Of a stretch of DNA of 64,000 nt, positions 27,238 through 36,025 are shown one piece after another. A model generated the notes under the pieces. That model did no database searches and was not told where the DNA came from. It saw only the letters and a program-made list of their open reading frames with translations. A program made the translations under genes and the position numbers. The stretch spans positions 1 to 64,000 of the forward strand of contig CACJRK010000002.1 of assembly GCA_902595795.1 (NCBI GenBank), given 5' to 3'. Every line of letters begins with the position of its first letter. Position 1 is the stretch's first letter. The stretch comes from an uncultured Pelagibacteraceae bacterium (lineage in GTDB: Bacteria; Pseudomonadota; Alphaproteobacteria; Pelagibacterales; Pelagibacteraceae).

Positions 27238-28790
27238 TAAATTAATCTTTCTTTATCTTTGTTTCTGGTAACGTAAATACTAGTAAATAATCTAGCTATA
27301 AAATAAACAGAAAATAATGTTGTAAATATTCCTACCCCTAAAGTTACTGCAAAACCTTTTACAGGTCCTGACCCCATAAAAAATAAAATAATTGCAGCTA
27401 ATAAAGTTGTAATATTTGCATCTAAAATTGCTGTTCTTGATTTGGTATAACCTCCATCAAATGCTAAAATAATGTTAGTCTCTTCCTTTAGTTCCTCCTT
27501 AATTCTCTCAAAAATTAAAACATTTGCATCGACTGCCATACCTACAGTTAAAATAATTCCTGCAATACCTGGTAATGTTAAAGTAGCTTCAAATAAAGTT
27601 AATACACCCAAAAGAATAAACAAATTAACTATCAATGTTACATTGGTAATTAATCCAAAAATTTTATATTTTACGAACATAAAAATTATCACCAACATAA
27701 AGCCTATTGCTAAAGCAATCATTCCTGCGTTAATTGAATCTTGTCCAAGATCTGGGCCTACTGTTCTTTCTTCAATTATTTCTAAGGGTGCTGGTAATGC
27801 TCCAGACCTTAACAATAAAGCTAAATCTGTTGCGGATTGAAAAGTGAAACCTCCACTTATTTGACCTGAACCACTAGCAATTGTATCTCTAACAACAGGT
27901 GCGCTAATAATTTTGCCATCTAAAACGATAGCTAATTGTTTTCCAATGCCAGTTGATGTTGCTTTACCAAATCTTTTTGCGCCTACCCTATCTAATGTGA
28001 ATGAAACAATAGTTTGATTAGATTGTGTATCCATTTTTGGTTGAGCATCTAGTAAATTTTCTCCACTAATGATAATTCGTTTACTGACGGTAGCTTCATC
28101 AAGACCATTTTCAAATTTTAATTTTTCAACTCCAAATCGGTCATTTTCATCATTAGTTACAAATCTAAAAGTAAGATTTGCTGTTTTACCAAGTAGTGAT
28201 TTAATCCTCATTGGATCATCTAAACCAGGAAGCTCTACTAAAATACGATTATTTCCTCTCTTAAGAATATTAGGCTCATTTGTACCTACTTCATCAACTC
28301 TTCTTCTAACAATTTCTATAGCTTGATCCTGTGAAGATGTTTTTAGTGTAATTAAACCTTGTCTAGAAAAATTCACTTTAATATTTGATCCTGTATCTTC
28401 AATTTCTAGCTGATGTGACTTAAATCTTGGATAATAAGGATTGAGATCACTATTTTCATCCTGAAAAACATTTATTACAGATTGTTTATCTTTTTCATTT
28501 ACGTTGAAAAAAATATTTTGATTCTCTATTTTTATATTATTGATTTTAATATTTTTTTCTTTGAAGTAATTTCTGATCGTTGTTGTAAGATTTTGTAATT
28601 TTTGTTCAATGACAGGCCCATTATCAATTTCAAGTAATAAATAAGATCCTCCTTGAAGGTCTAAGCCTAAATTAATTTTTTTATCAAAAAAACTATCTTC
28701 AAATTTAAAGAGATTAGATGAAGCAATTAAAATAAATAAAATTGAAAAAAGAGTTATAAATACAATTCTTAACTTAGAAAAATAAAGCAC
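27237..28790 (-). CDS. secD: Protein translocase subunit SecD
   Basis: A 517-residue translocase subunit with GLDLQGGSYLLLE at the start of the large periplasmic region. The P1-head and base follow, including RVDEVGTNEPNI and LPGLDDP. The C-terminal helices contain GMAVDANVLIFERIKEE, the conserved proton-pathway motif. It lies 14 bases after yajC and overlaps secF by one base. The size is at the short end of bacterial SecD proteins but all domains are present. Confidence 0.96.
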   Translation of the reverse strand: MLYFSKLRIVFITLFSILFILIASSNLFKFEDSFFDKKINLGLDLQGGSYLLLEIDNGPVIEQKLQNLTTTIRNYFKEKNIKINNIKIENQNIFFNVNEKDKQSVINVFQDENSDLNPYYPRFKSHQLEIEDTGSNIKVNFSRQGLITLKTSSQDQAIEIVRRRVDEVGTNEPNILKRGNNRILVELPGLDDPMRIKSLLGKTANLTFRFVTNDENDRFGVEKLKFENGLDEATVSKRIIISGENLLDAQPKMDTQSNQTIVSFTLDRVGAKRFGKATSTGIGKQLAIVLDGKIISAPVVRDTIASGSGQISGGFTFQSATDLALLLRSGALPAPLEIIEERTVGPDLGQDSINAGMIALAIGFMLVIIFMFVKYKIFGLITNVTLIVNLFILLGVLTLFEATLTLPGIAGIILTVGMAVDANVLIFERIKEELKEETNIILAFDGGYTKSRTAILDANITTLLAAIILFFMGSGPVKGFAVTLGVGIFTTLFSVYFIARLFTSIYVTRNKDKERLI

Positions 28791-28804
28791 TTAACAAAAA
28801 ATAA

Positions 28805-29098
28805 TTATTTTTTAACTTCTTGGGTATTTGTATTGACTAAACTTTGAATACCAGTTGATTTAACAATCTCAACTTTTACGTTTTCAGCAATTTCTACTTC
28901 AACCTTATCATTGTCTATAAGTCTCTCCACTTTACCTGTGATGCCTCCAGAAGTAACAACTCTGTCGCCTCTTTTAAGACTTTCAACCATAGCTTTATGC
29001 TCTTTGACTTTTTTTTGCTGTGGTCTGATTAAGAAAAAGTAAAAAATAACAAAAATTAAAATTAACGGTATAAATTGTCCTATTCCTGAACCTTCCAT
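28805..29098 (-). CDS. yajC: Preprotein translocase accessory protein YajC
   Basis: A 97-residue protein with one N-terminal transmembrane helix (about residues 6-23), then the hallmark FFLIRPQQKKVKEH and GDRVVTSGGITGKVERL, as in YajC proteins that associate with SecDF. An AGGAGAT Shine-Dalgarno sequence stands directly before its ATG, one of the few strong ones in the window. It begins the export operon after a 55-base gap behind serS. Confidence 0.95.
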   Translation of the reverse strand: MEGSGIGQFIPLILIFVIFYFFLIRPQQKKVKEHKAMVESLKRGDRVVTSGGITGKVERLIDNDKVEVEIAENVKVEIVKSTGIQSLVNTNTQEVKK

Positions 29099-29153
29099 AA
29101 ATCTCCTTATAAATTATGTGAATACTTATACTATCTATTAAATTAAAACAACT

Positions 29154-30413
29154 TTATTTAGCTGAAATCAATTCCAAATTATTCATATAGGGTCGCAGTA
29201 CCTTCGGAATAATAATTGAGCCATCTTTTTGTTGATAGTTTTCCAATACAGCAATTAAAGTTCTCCCTACAGCCAATCCACTTCCATTAAGTGTGCCAAC
29301 AAAAGCAGTTTCTTTGTTTTTATTTTTATATCTTGATTTCATTCGTTGTGCTTGGAAAGTTGAGCAAGATGAACATGATGAGATTTCACGGTATTTATTT
29401 TCTGACGGTAACCAGACTTCAATGTCGTAGGTTTTCTCTGCACTAAAACCCATGTCACCTGAACATAAAATTACTTTTCTATAGGGCAATTCTAGCTTAT
29501 CCAATATATCTGTAGCGCAATTAGTCATCCTTTCTAATTCATCAAGGCAGTTTTCTTTTTCAACAATACTAACCATCTCAACTTTATAAAATTGATGTTG
29601 TCTAATCATTCCTTTTGTATCTTTACCATAGCTCCCAGCTTCCTTTCTGAAACATGGGGTTGATGCAACAAATCTCATGGGTAATTCTTTTTGATCAACA
29701 ATTTTATCTTTTACAATGTTTGTCAATATTACTTCAGCAGTTGGAATTAAAAATTTTCTATCTGACCCTTCATCAAATTTTATTTCAAATTGATCGTTTT
29801 CAAATTTTGGTAATTGACCAGTTCCATACATTGAATTGTCAGAAGCAATCAATGGAGGTGAGATTTCTTGGTAACCATTTTGAACAATATGAGTATCAAG
29901 CATAAAATTAGATAAAGCTCGTTCCAGTAATGCCAATTCTTTTTTAACAAATACAAATCTTGATCCTGTAGTTTTTGTTGCAAGATCAAAATCAAGCATG
30001 CCTAAATTTTCACCAAGTTCGTAATGAGATTTGGGTTTAAAATCAAACTCAGGAACTTTCCCAGCTTTTAAAACTTCTACATTATCATTTTCATCTTTTC
30101 CGTTTGGAACATCTTGATGAGGTATGTTTGGTATACTTGATAAAATATTTTCTAATTCAGTTTTAGTATTTTTTTGCTGCTCACTAATCTTTTCTAATTC
30201 AGAAGATATTTCTTTAGATTTTTGAAACAAACTTTCATCTTTAGATTTTGAAATATCTTTTTTTTCTTTTTCTAAATTTTCTTTCTTTTGAATTAAATCT
30301 CTATTTAATACATCAAGTTTTTTTAAATTATTAAAATCAATTTTAACTGAACGTTTTTCAAGATCTTTTTCAAATTTTAAAAAATCTTTTCTTATTTCTT
30401 TCAAATTATGCAT
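29154..30413 (-). CDS. serS: Seryl-tRNA synthetase
   Basis: A 419-residue class II synthetase. The N-terminal coiled-coil arm (about residues 30-100, rich in Lys/Glu) binds the long arm of tRNA-Ser. The catalytic motifs are FRKEAGSYGKDTKGMIRQHQF (motif 2 region) and GSGLAVGRTLIAVLEN (motif 3). The window also encodes one of its substrates, tRNA-Ser(TGA). It overlaps tatC by 8 bases. Confidence 0.97.
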   Translation of the reverse strand: MHNLKEIRKDFLKFEKDLEKRSVKIDFNNLKKLDVLNRDLIQKKENLEKEKKDISKSKDESLFQKSKEISSELEKISEQQKNTKTELENILSSIPNIPHQDVPNGKDENDNVEVLKAGKVPEFDFKPKSHYELGENLGMLDFDLATKTTGSRFVFVKKELALLERALSNFMLDTHIVQNGYQEISPPLIASDNSMYGTGQLPKFENDQFEIKFDEGSDRKFLIPTAEVILTNIVKDKIVDQKELPMRFVASTPCFRKEAGSYGKDTKGMIRQHQFYKVEMVSIVEKENCLDELERMTNCATDILDKLELPYRKVILCSGDMGFSAEKTYDIEVWLPSENKYREISSCSSCSTFQAQRMKSRYKNKNKETAFVGTLNGSGLAVGRTLIAVLENYQQKDGSIIIPKVLRPYMNNLELISAK

Positions 30414-31176
30414 CGGTTTTTTCTAAATTCTTGTTTTCTATAAATTTTACTGAAAATATTGATAATTCATATAAAATTAATAATGGAATAGCTAAACCTA
30501 TTTGAGTTATTGGATCTGGTGGTGTTAGTAATGCAGCTGTAGCAAATATAATTACTACAACATACTTTCTTCGTTCTTTTAGAAATTGACTATCAACAAC
30601 ACCTATTCGTGCTAACAAACTTAAGACTATAGGTAATTGAAAACTTATCCCAAATGCAAAAATTAACTTCATAACAAGTGATAAATATTCATTTACCTTA
30701 GCTTCTAATTGAATTGGTAGACTTGTTAACATCCCTGTACTTTCAAATGATAAAAAGAATTTAATAGCTAGAGGCATTATCAAATAGTAAACAAGCATAC
30801 CTCCCAAAAAGAAAAGGATCGGTGTTAATATAAGATATGGGAGAATTGCAACTTTCTCGTGTTTATATAAACCTGGTGCAATAAATTTCCATATTTGCAT
30901 TAGAATAAATGGACAGGTTACAAAAAAAGCAGTGAAAAAAGATACCTTAATATACGTTAAAAAAGTTTCTTGTAAGGCGGTAAAAATAAGCCTTCTGTCA
31001 GATCCATCATCTTTTACAGCTTGAGCAAATGGATCAACTAAAAAACCATAAATGTGTTCTGCAAATACATAACAAATAACAAAAAAAATTATTAAAAATA
31101 CAAAGCTATGTATTAATCTTTGTCTGAGTTCTGTTAGATGGCTGATAAATCCACCTTCATTTTTATCATTACTCAT
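30406..31176 (-). CDS. tatC: Sec-independent translocase TatC
   Basis: A 256-residue, six-helix inner-membrane receptor for twin-arginine signal peptides. The conserved cytoplasmic start HLTELRQRL, the F-x-E loop in TALQETFLTYIKVSFF, and FAFGISFQLPIV in the later helices identify it. It overlaps tatB and serS by 8 bases each. The M48 protease at 16555 has a twin-arginine-like signal and is a possible substrate. Confidence 0.96.
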   Translation of the reverse strand: MSNDKNEGGFISHLTELRQRLIHSFVFLIIFFVICYVFAEHIYGFLVDPFAQAVKDDGSDRRLIFTALQETFLTYIKVSFFTAFFVTCPFILMQIWKFIAPGLYKHEKVAILPYLILTPILFFLGGMLVYYLIMPLAIKFFLSFESTGMLTSLPIQLEAKVNEYLSLVMKLIFAFGISFQLPIVLSLLARIGVVDSQFLKERRKYVVVIIFATAALLTPPDPITQIGLAIPLLILYELSIFSVKFIENKNLEKTDA

Positions 31177-31387
31177 CTTTTTTAGTTTCTTCTTTTATTT
31201 TGTTATCATTTTTTTCTTCATCAATTTCTAAATTAGAAACTTCATTTTGTATGTTGCTCACATATCGTTTAGCGGTTCCTATCCATGAACCAACTTTCTT
31301 TAACATGATTGGAAAATCTTTTGGCCCAAGAACAACAATTGCAATACCAACAACAATTAATATCTCAAACCAACCAATAGTAGGCAT
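31169..31387 (-). CDS. tatB: Sec-independent translocase TatB
   Basis: A 72-residue protein with one N-terminal helix starting at IGWFEILIV. The hinge LGPKDFP is the TatB form of the hinge (LGP) rather than TatA's FG. A short amphipathic helix and an acidic tail follow. At 72 residues it is much shorter than E. coli TatB (171) and consists of little more than the essential part. It lies between tatA (5 bases) and tatC (8-base overlap). Confidence 0.92.
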   Translation of the reverse strand: MPTIGWFEILIVVGIAIVVLGPKDFPIMLKKVGSWIGTAKRYVSNIQNEVSNLEIDEEKNDNKIKEETKKDE

Positions 31388-31392
31388 TTGAT

Positions 31393-31593
31393 TTAATCTT
31401 TGTTTTCTGAGTCTTTATTTTCGTCGGAAATATTTTTTGGCTCTGTATCGTCAGTAATGTCTGACGCCATTCCTTTTTTAAAACTTTTAATTCCTTTAGC
31501 TACATCACCCATCAGACTAGAAATTTTACCTCGTCCAAATAATAAGACTACTAATATAACTACGATTGCTATTTGCCAAATTCCTATGCTCAT
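31393..31593 (-). CDS. tatA: Sec-independent translocase TatA
   Basis: A 66-residue pore-forming Tat component: [11 protein letters not shown] helix, [25 protein letters not shown] hinge and amphipathic helix, then an Asp/Glu/Lys tail. The FGRGKI hinge is classic TatA. It is first of tatABC, 47 bases behind scpB. Confidence 0.95.
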   Translation of the reverse strand: MSIGIWQIAIVVILVVLLFGRGKISSLMGDVAKGIKSFKKGMASDITDDTEPKNISDENKDSENKD

Positions 31594-31640
31594 AAAAAAC
31601 TTATAACCTTTTTATCATTAATTTAAAAGTTACTTTTTTG

Positions 31641-32342
31641 TTAATCTTTGTCCTCTGTATCAAGAGTGCTATTTAGCATCTCATCAATATTAGAATAAAT
31701 ATCCTCTTTTTTTTCTTCTTGTTTTTCTTTATAAAATTTGCCAGTTCCAAAAATTGCACTATCAACACTTGAACTATCTATTAAGCCTGCAGCACCTAAT
31801 TCATCAATTGTAGGTAAGTCAGATAATTTTTGAAGATTAAAATGACTTAAAAATTCATCAGTTGTTACGTATTGGATTGGTCTACCTGGGACATCTTTTC
31901 GACCTCCTGGCTTCACCCAATTTAGCTCTATCAAAATTTCAAGTGTATTAGTACCAAAAGCAACGCCTCTAATTTCCTCAATCTCAGCTCTAGTAACAGG
32001 TTGATGATAAACAATTATTGCTAAAGTTTCTACAGCTGCTCTTGAAAGTTTTTTTTCAACTGTCTTTTCTTGTGACATTATATTTGACAAATTAGGAGAA
32101 GTTCTAAAAGACCACTTGTCTTTAATACAAACAAGATTAATACCACGTTGAGAATATTCTAGCTGTAACTTCTCTAATGACTTAACTATGCTACCCTTTT
32201 TTGTAATTTTACTCTCTATAGTATCAATATCTAATGGTTCAGCAGCAGCGAAAATAACTGCTTCAATTTCTTTTTCTAAATCAGTTAACTTAGAAGGAAA
32301 TTTTACTATATTGTCTTTAATAATTTTTTCTTTTTTAATCAT
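31641..32342 (-). CDS. scpB: Segregation and condensation protein B
   Basis: A 233-residue kleisin-associated winged-helix protein of the SMC condensin complex. Conserved stretches are LEKEIEAVIFAAAEPL at the start, AAVETLAIIVYHQPVTRAEIEEIRGV and the PGRPIQYVTT turn. The C-terminal tail is acidic and poorly conserved. It overlaps scpA by 8 bases, ensuring coupled synthesis of the complex. Confidence 0.95.
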   Translation of the reverse strand: MIKKEKIIKDNIVKFPSKLTDLEKEIEAVIFAAAEPLDIDTIESKITKKGSIVKSLEKLQLEYSQRGINLVCIKDKWSFRTSPNLSNIMSQEKTVEKKLSRAAVETLAIIVYHQPVTRAEIEEIRGVAFGTNTLEILIELNWVKPGGRKDVPGRPIQYVTTDEFLSHFNLQKLSDLPTIDELGAAGLIDSSSVDSAIFGTGKFYKEKQEEKKEDIYSNIDEMLNSTLDTEDKD

Positions 32343-33078
32343 TATTTTCCTTTACATAAATATCATCAAATAATTTATCCTGTTTTATTGTAAGATTTCC
32401 CTCTTTAACAAGCTCTAGTGAACCAGAAAATATTCCTGCTTTACCAGTACGTTTATATTTTGATCCACTTTTAAAATTTTGAGGAATTAAATCATCTAAT
32501 TTTTTCCAATCAATTAATTTACCAAAAAATTCTCTTATTGTTTTAATTCCATCTTCAGTAGTAAAAACAGGTAGTTTGGGAATATTCATTTTTTGAAAGT
32601 CTTTTGTCATAATAATTGTTGAATAAGATTTAAGAAGTTCAAATAAACTTAAATTATACTCAGTGCTATATATAGATCTTATATTTCCTTTCATTCCTCT
32701 TGATCGAATTTCTCTTCCCAATCTTTTTCTTTTAAGCATTTGTTCAGAAAGTAATCTTATTAATTCTAATTTTTTAAGTTGTAATTTTAATTTTTCAGCA
32801 ACTTCTTGAACTTTAAATTCTTCTTCTGGTGTACCTGGAAGCAATAATTTTGATTTTAAATATGCTAACCAAGTTGCCATCAATAAATATTCTGATGCAA
32901 TTTCTAAATTTAAATCTTTTTCTTTTGTAATATAATCATGAAACTGATCTGCTAATTTTGTAATTGATATCTCTTCAAGATCTACCTTCTGAGCTTTGGC
33001 TAAATCTAAAAGTACATCTAAAGGGCCGTTATAGTTATTTATATCAACATTAAATAATGCAGAATCAGAAATAGTCAT
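32335..33078 (-). CDS. scpA: Segregation and condensation protein A
   Basis: A 247-residue kleisin of the SMC-ScpAB complex. The N-terminal block YNGPLDVLLDLAKAQKVDL and the YLLMATWLAYLKSKLLLP segment are the standard ScpA signature. The C-terminal winged helix that binds the SMC head is recognisable around KFKSG...GKAGIFSGSLELVKEG by position. It sits 10 bases after nagZ and overlaps scpB. Confidence 0.94.
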   Translation of the reverse strand: MTISDSALFNVDINNYNGPLDVLLDLAKAQKVDLEEISITKLADQFHDYITKEKDLNLEIASEYLLMATWLAYLKSKLLLPGTPEEEFKVQEVAEKLKLQLKKLELIRLLSEQMLKRKRLGREIRSRGMKGNIRSIYSTEYNLSLFELLKSYSTIIMTKDFQKMNIPKLPVFTTEDGIKTIREFFGKLIDWKKLDDLIPQNFKSGSKYKRTGKAGIFSGSLELVKEGNLTIKQDKLFDDIYVKENND

Positions 33079-33088
33079 AATTTTTATA

Positions 33089-34039
33089 TTAACTTAAAAT
33101 TTTATAAAATAATGATGTTTTTTTTATAATAAAATTACTTACCTTAGGTGAATTATCACCAACCACCTTCATTTCAGACAATTTGCCATTGCAATGAAGA
33201 GCAAGATTACAACCTGCGCTAAATGTTTTGATCGTATTAGTTTTTAAATCATCTTTTAAACTTTTCATTGATAAATCATCTGAAATCAAAATGTTTTTAA
33301 AGCCAATTTTCTTTCTAATAAAATTTATAATTTTTTTGGAGTGTGTAGCTGTATTTAACTTATCAATGCTTCGATATATTACATGGGCTGTCATTGCAAA
33401 ATAACTCTGTTTTTTCTTGAATGGAAAAAAATCATTTTTATTTAAATAATTTAAGTTTTTTGTAACTACAGGAGTAAATTTATGACTATCTACCTTAGCT
33501 AATCCATGTCCTGGTATATGCTTCATCACAGTTCCAATGGAATTTTGATGAAAATAATCAATACAAATATCTCCAATTTTAGAGATATTTTTTTTATTTT
33601 TTGAAAAAGATCTATCACCAATGATACTACTAGCTCCTTTAACTCGAAGGTCTAAAACAGGAACAGTATTTATATTAACACCGATTGATTTAAGTAAATA
33701 CGAAGTCTTATCGATAAATAATTTATAAATAATATTAAATTTTTTCTTATCTTTTGTGAATAAATTACCAAAATATTCAGCAGTCAAATTATCAAATGAG
33801 ATAATTTTACTTAATCGATTTACACGTCCACCTTCTTGATCAATTAATATTGGGTATTTTTTATCTTTAAATATCTTTTTTATTCTATCAGTTAATTTTT
33901 TAGTTTGTTCAATTGAACTTATGTTTCTTGAAAATAAAATAACACCCCATGGCTTATATTTTTTTAAAAAAGCTATTTCTTTATTTGATAATGTTGAGGA
34001 TTTTAAACCAACAATAAAAGATCTTCTATTCTTAATCAT
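33089..34039 (-). CDS. nagZ: Beta-N-acetylglucosaminidase (NagZ family)
   Basis: A 316-residue glycoside hydrolase family 3 enzyme that removes GlcNAc from anhydro-muropeptides during cell-wall recycling. The signature KHIPGHG with its histidine dyad, the LIDQEGGRVNRL region and the nucleophile stretch ISDDLSMKSL are all present. No signal peptide is seen, as expected for a cytoplasmic recycling enzyme. It overlaps the upstream small membrane-protein gene by 8 bases. Confidence 0.94.
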   Translation of the reverse strand: MIKNRRSFIVGLKSSTLSNKEIAFLKKYKPWGVILFSRNISSIEQTKKLTDRIKKIFKDKKYPILIDQEGGRVNRLSKIISFDNLTAEYFGNLFTKDKKKFNIIYKLFIDKTSYLLKSIGVNINTVPVLDLRVKGASSIIGDRSFSKNKKNISKIGDICIDYFHQNSIGTVMKHIPGHGLAKVDSHKFTPVVTKNLNYLNKNDFFPFKKKQSYFAMTAHVIYRSIDKLNTATHSKKIINFIRKKIGFKNILISDDLSMKSLKDDLKTNTIKTFSAGCNLALHCNGKLSEMKVVGDNSPKVSNFIIKKTSLFYKILS

Positions 34040-34292
34040 TCTCTAAAAGTTTCCAAAAATTAAACTTTTTTTTCTTTTTTTTGTTTGTTTGCTTCACGTA
34101 TTCAATTATATTTTGAGTATCATTTTCTAAAACAGGTAAATTTTTTGAATATAATTTAATTTTTTCATCGATATTTTTATATGATCTGTATGATTTCTTC
34201 TTATTTTCATCTGAAAAATAATATCTACCAGTCAAAAAAATAAATAAAACAATTACAACAATGAAGATTAAATACTTAATTTCTTTTAGCAT
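34032..34292 (-). CDS. Small single-helix membrane protein at the SPOR locus
   Basis: An 86-residue protein I do not recognise by sequence. It has a hydrophobic helix at about residues 6-22, a Lys/Tyr/Asn-rich region, and a basic tail including six consecutive lysines near residue 75. In many alphaproteobacteria the gene between argS and nagZ encodes a membrane-anchored SPOR protein. This one could be a remnant that keeps the anchor and has lost the SPOR domain. It shares one base with argS and eight with nagZ, so it is surely translated in this operon. Confidence 0.72.
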   Translation of the reverse strand: MLKEIKYLIFIVVIVLFIFLTGRYYFSDENKKKSYRSYKNIDEKIKLYSKNLPVLENDTQNIIEYVKQTNKKKKKKFNFWKLLEND

Positions 34293-36025
34293 TACATTTT
34301 ATCTGGTGTATCTACACCAACTATATCCATTCCTAATTTTACAACGTTAGATATTGCTTTTAAAAAAATTAATTTATCTGGTGAAACTGTTTTTTGATCA
34401 TTAATAAATCTTTTTTCTGGATGTTTTTTACCAAGATTCCAATACGAGTGAAATTCTGAGGCAAGATCATATAAATAAACAGGTATTCTATGTGGTTCTA
34501 ATTTGGAGCTAGCAGCATCAATACATTTAGGCCATTCTGAAATCTTTTTTAAAATTTTGATCTCATCATTTGAATATTCAAAACTAAAATCATCTAATTC
34601 AATGTTTGAATTTAAATCTTTATCAATATGTCTAAACACAGATGAAATTCTTGCATAACAATATTGAACATAATACAATGGATTATCTTTTGATTTTTCT
34701 TTAACAGCATCAAAATCAAAATCTAATTCTACATCACTACTTCTGTTAAGCATGATAAATCTAGTTGCATCTTTTCCTACTTCTTTAATTAAATCATCAA
34801 CGGTAATGTAGTCGCCCTTTCGTTTAGACATCTTAAATGGTTTGTTATCTTTAATTAATTTTACAAGCTGACTAATTTTGCAGATTAATTTATCTTTTTT
34901 TCCTGATAGAGCCTCAACCGAGGATGAAATTCTTTTAATATAACCAGCATGATCAGCACCAAGAATGTTTATTAAATAATCAAATTTACGATCAACTTTA
35001 TTTTTATGATATGCAACATCGCTTGCAAAATAAGTCCATGCTCCATCTGATTTTTGTAATGCTCTATCTTTATCGTCACCAAAATCAGTTGATTTAAATA
35101 GTAGCTGTTCTCGTTCTACCCAGTTTTTACTATCTTCTCCTGCTGGAGCTTTTATCTTTCCTTTGTATACAAATTTATTTTTTTCTAAAAATTTTATTAC
35201 ATTCTCAACTTCTTTGTTTAATACAATACTTTTTTCACTAACAAAATTATCATGATTAATTCCTAAGCTCTTAAGGTTCTTTTTAATTAAAAGTAACGCC
35301 TGTTCTATAGATAAAGCTGTTAACTTATCCCTAATTTCATCATAATTATCAAAATTTAGATTTGAATTATTTGAAACTATATTTTTCGCAAAATCGATTA
35401 AATAATCTCCTGGATATAAATCAGGATTATCTTGAGGGAATGTTTCGTTAAATTTTACTTCTCTAATTCTAAAGTATACAGATTTAGTAAAATTTATAAT
35501 CTGGTTACCATAATCATTTACATAATATTCTCTTGTAACCTGGTGTTTATTAAATATTAAAACATTAGATATAACATCGCCTAAAATAGCTCCTCTGCAG
35601 TGACCTACATGCAAGGGTCCTGTAGGGTTAGCTGATACGAATTCAACTAAATAATTATTTTTTTTCTCTTTTTCATTAATTCCAAATTTTTCAGCGTTAT
35701 CAATTATTTCTTTAATAAAGTTTGACCAAAATGATGGCTTAAATTTAATATTTATGAAACCAGGTTTAGCAATGGATATGTTTTCTATTTGATCGTCATT
35801 ATTTTTTATTTCAGGTGCAAGTTTTTCTGCCAATTCTATTGGAGAAGTTTTGTTTAGTTTTGATAAAACCATTGCAACATTAGTTGAAATATCACAATCA
35901 AATTTTGGGGGTGGTATTTCCGCATTAATACCATTAAAACTTTCTGGAACGATGATCTGATTTTTTTTACTAAGCTCAACAATAACAGATTTGATTTTAT
36001 CTAGATATAATTCAAAAATATTCAT
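34292..36025 (-). CDS. argS: Arginyl-tRNA synthetase
   Basis: A 577-residue class I synthetase. The HIGH motif is HVGH in NPTGPLHVGHCRGAILGD, followed by the VNDYGNQ and LGADHAGYIKR stretches. FKMSKRKGD is the KMSKS-equivalent loop. The C-terminal anticodon-binding domain includes YVQYCYARISSVFRH. The window holds one arginine tRNA (TCT, 54947-55023). It overlaps dgt by 4 bases. Confidence 0.97.
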   Translation of the reverse strand: MNIFELYLDKIKSVIVELSKKNQIIVPESFNGINAEIPPPKFDCDISTNVAMVLSKLNKTSPIELAEKLAPEIKNNDDQIENISIAKPGFINIKFKPSFWSNFIKEIIDNAEKFGINEKEKKNNYLVEFVSANPTGPLHVGHCRGAILGDVISNVLIFNKHQVTREYYVNDYGNQIINFTKSVYFRIREVKFNETFPQDNPDLYPGDYLIDFAKNIVSNNSNLNFDNYDEIRDKLTALSIEQALLLIKKNLKSLGINHDNFVSEKSIVLNKEVENVIKFLEKNKFVYKGKIKAPAGEDSKNWVEREQLLFKSTDFGDDKDRALQKSDGAWTYFASDVAYHKNKVDRKFDYLINILGADHAGYIKRISSSVEALSGKKDKLICKISQLVKLIKDNKPFKMSKRKGDYITVDDLIKEVGKDATRFIMLNRSSDVELDFDFDAVKEKSKDNPLYYVQYCYARISSVFRHIDKDLNSNIELDDFSFEYSNDEIKILKKISEWPKCIDAASSKLEPHRIPVYLYDLASEFHSYWNLGKKHPEKRFINDQKTVSPDKLIFLKAISNVVKLGMDIVGVDTPDKM

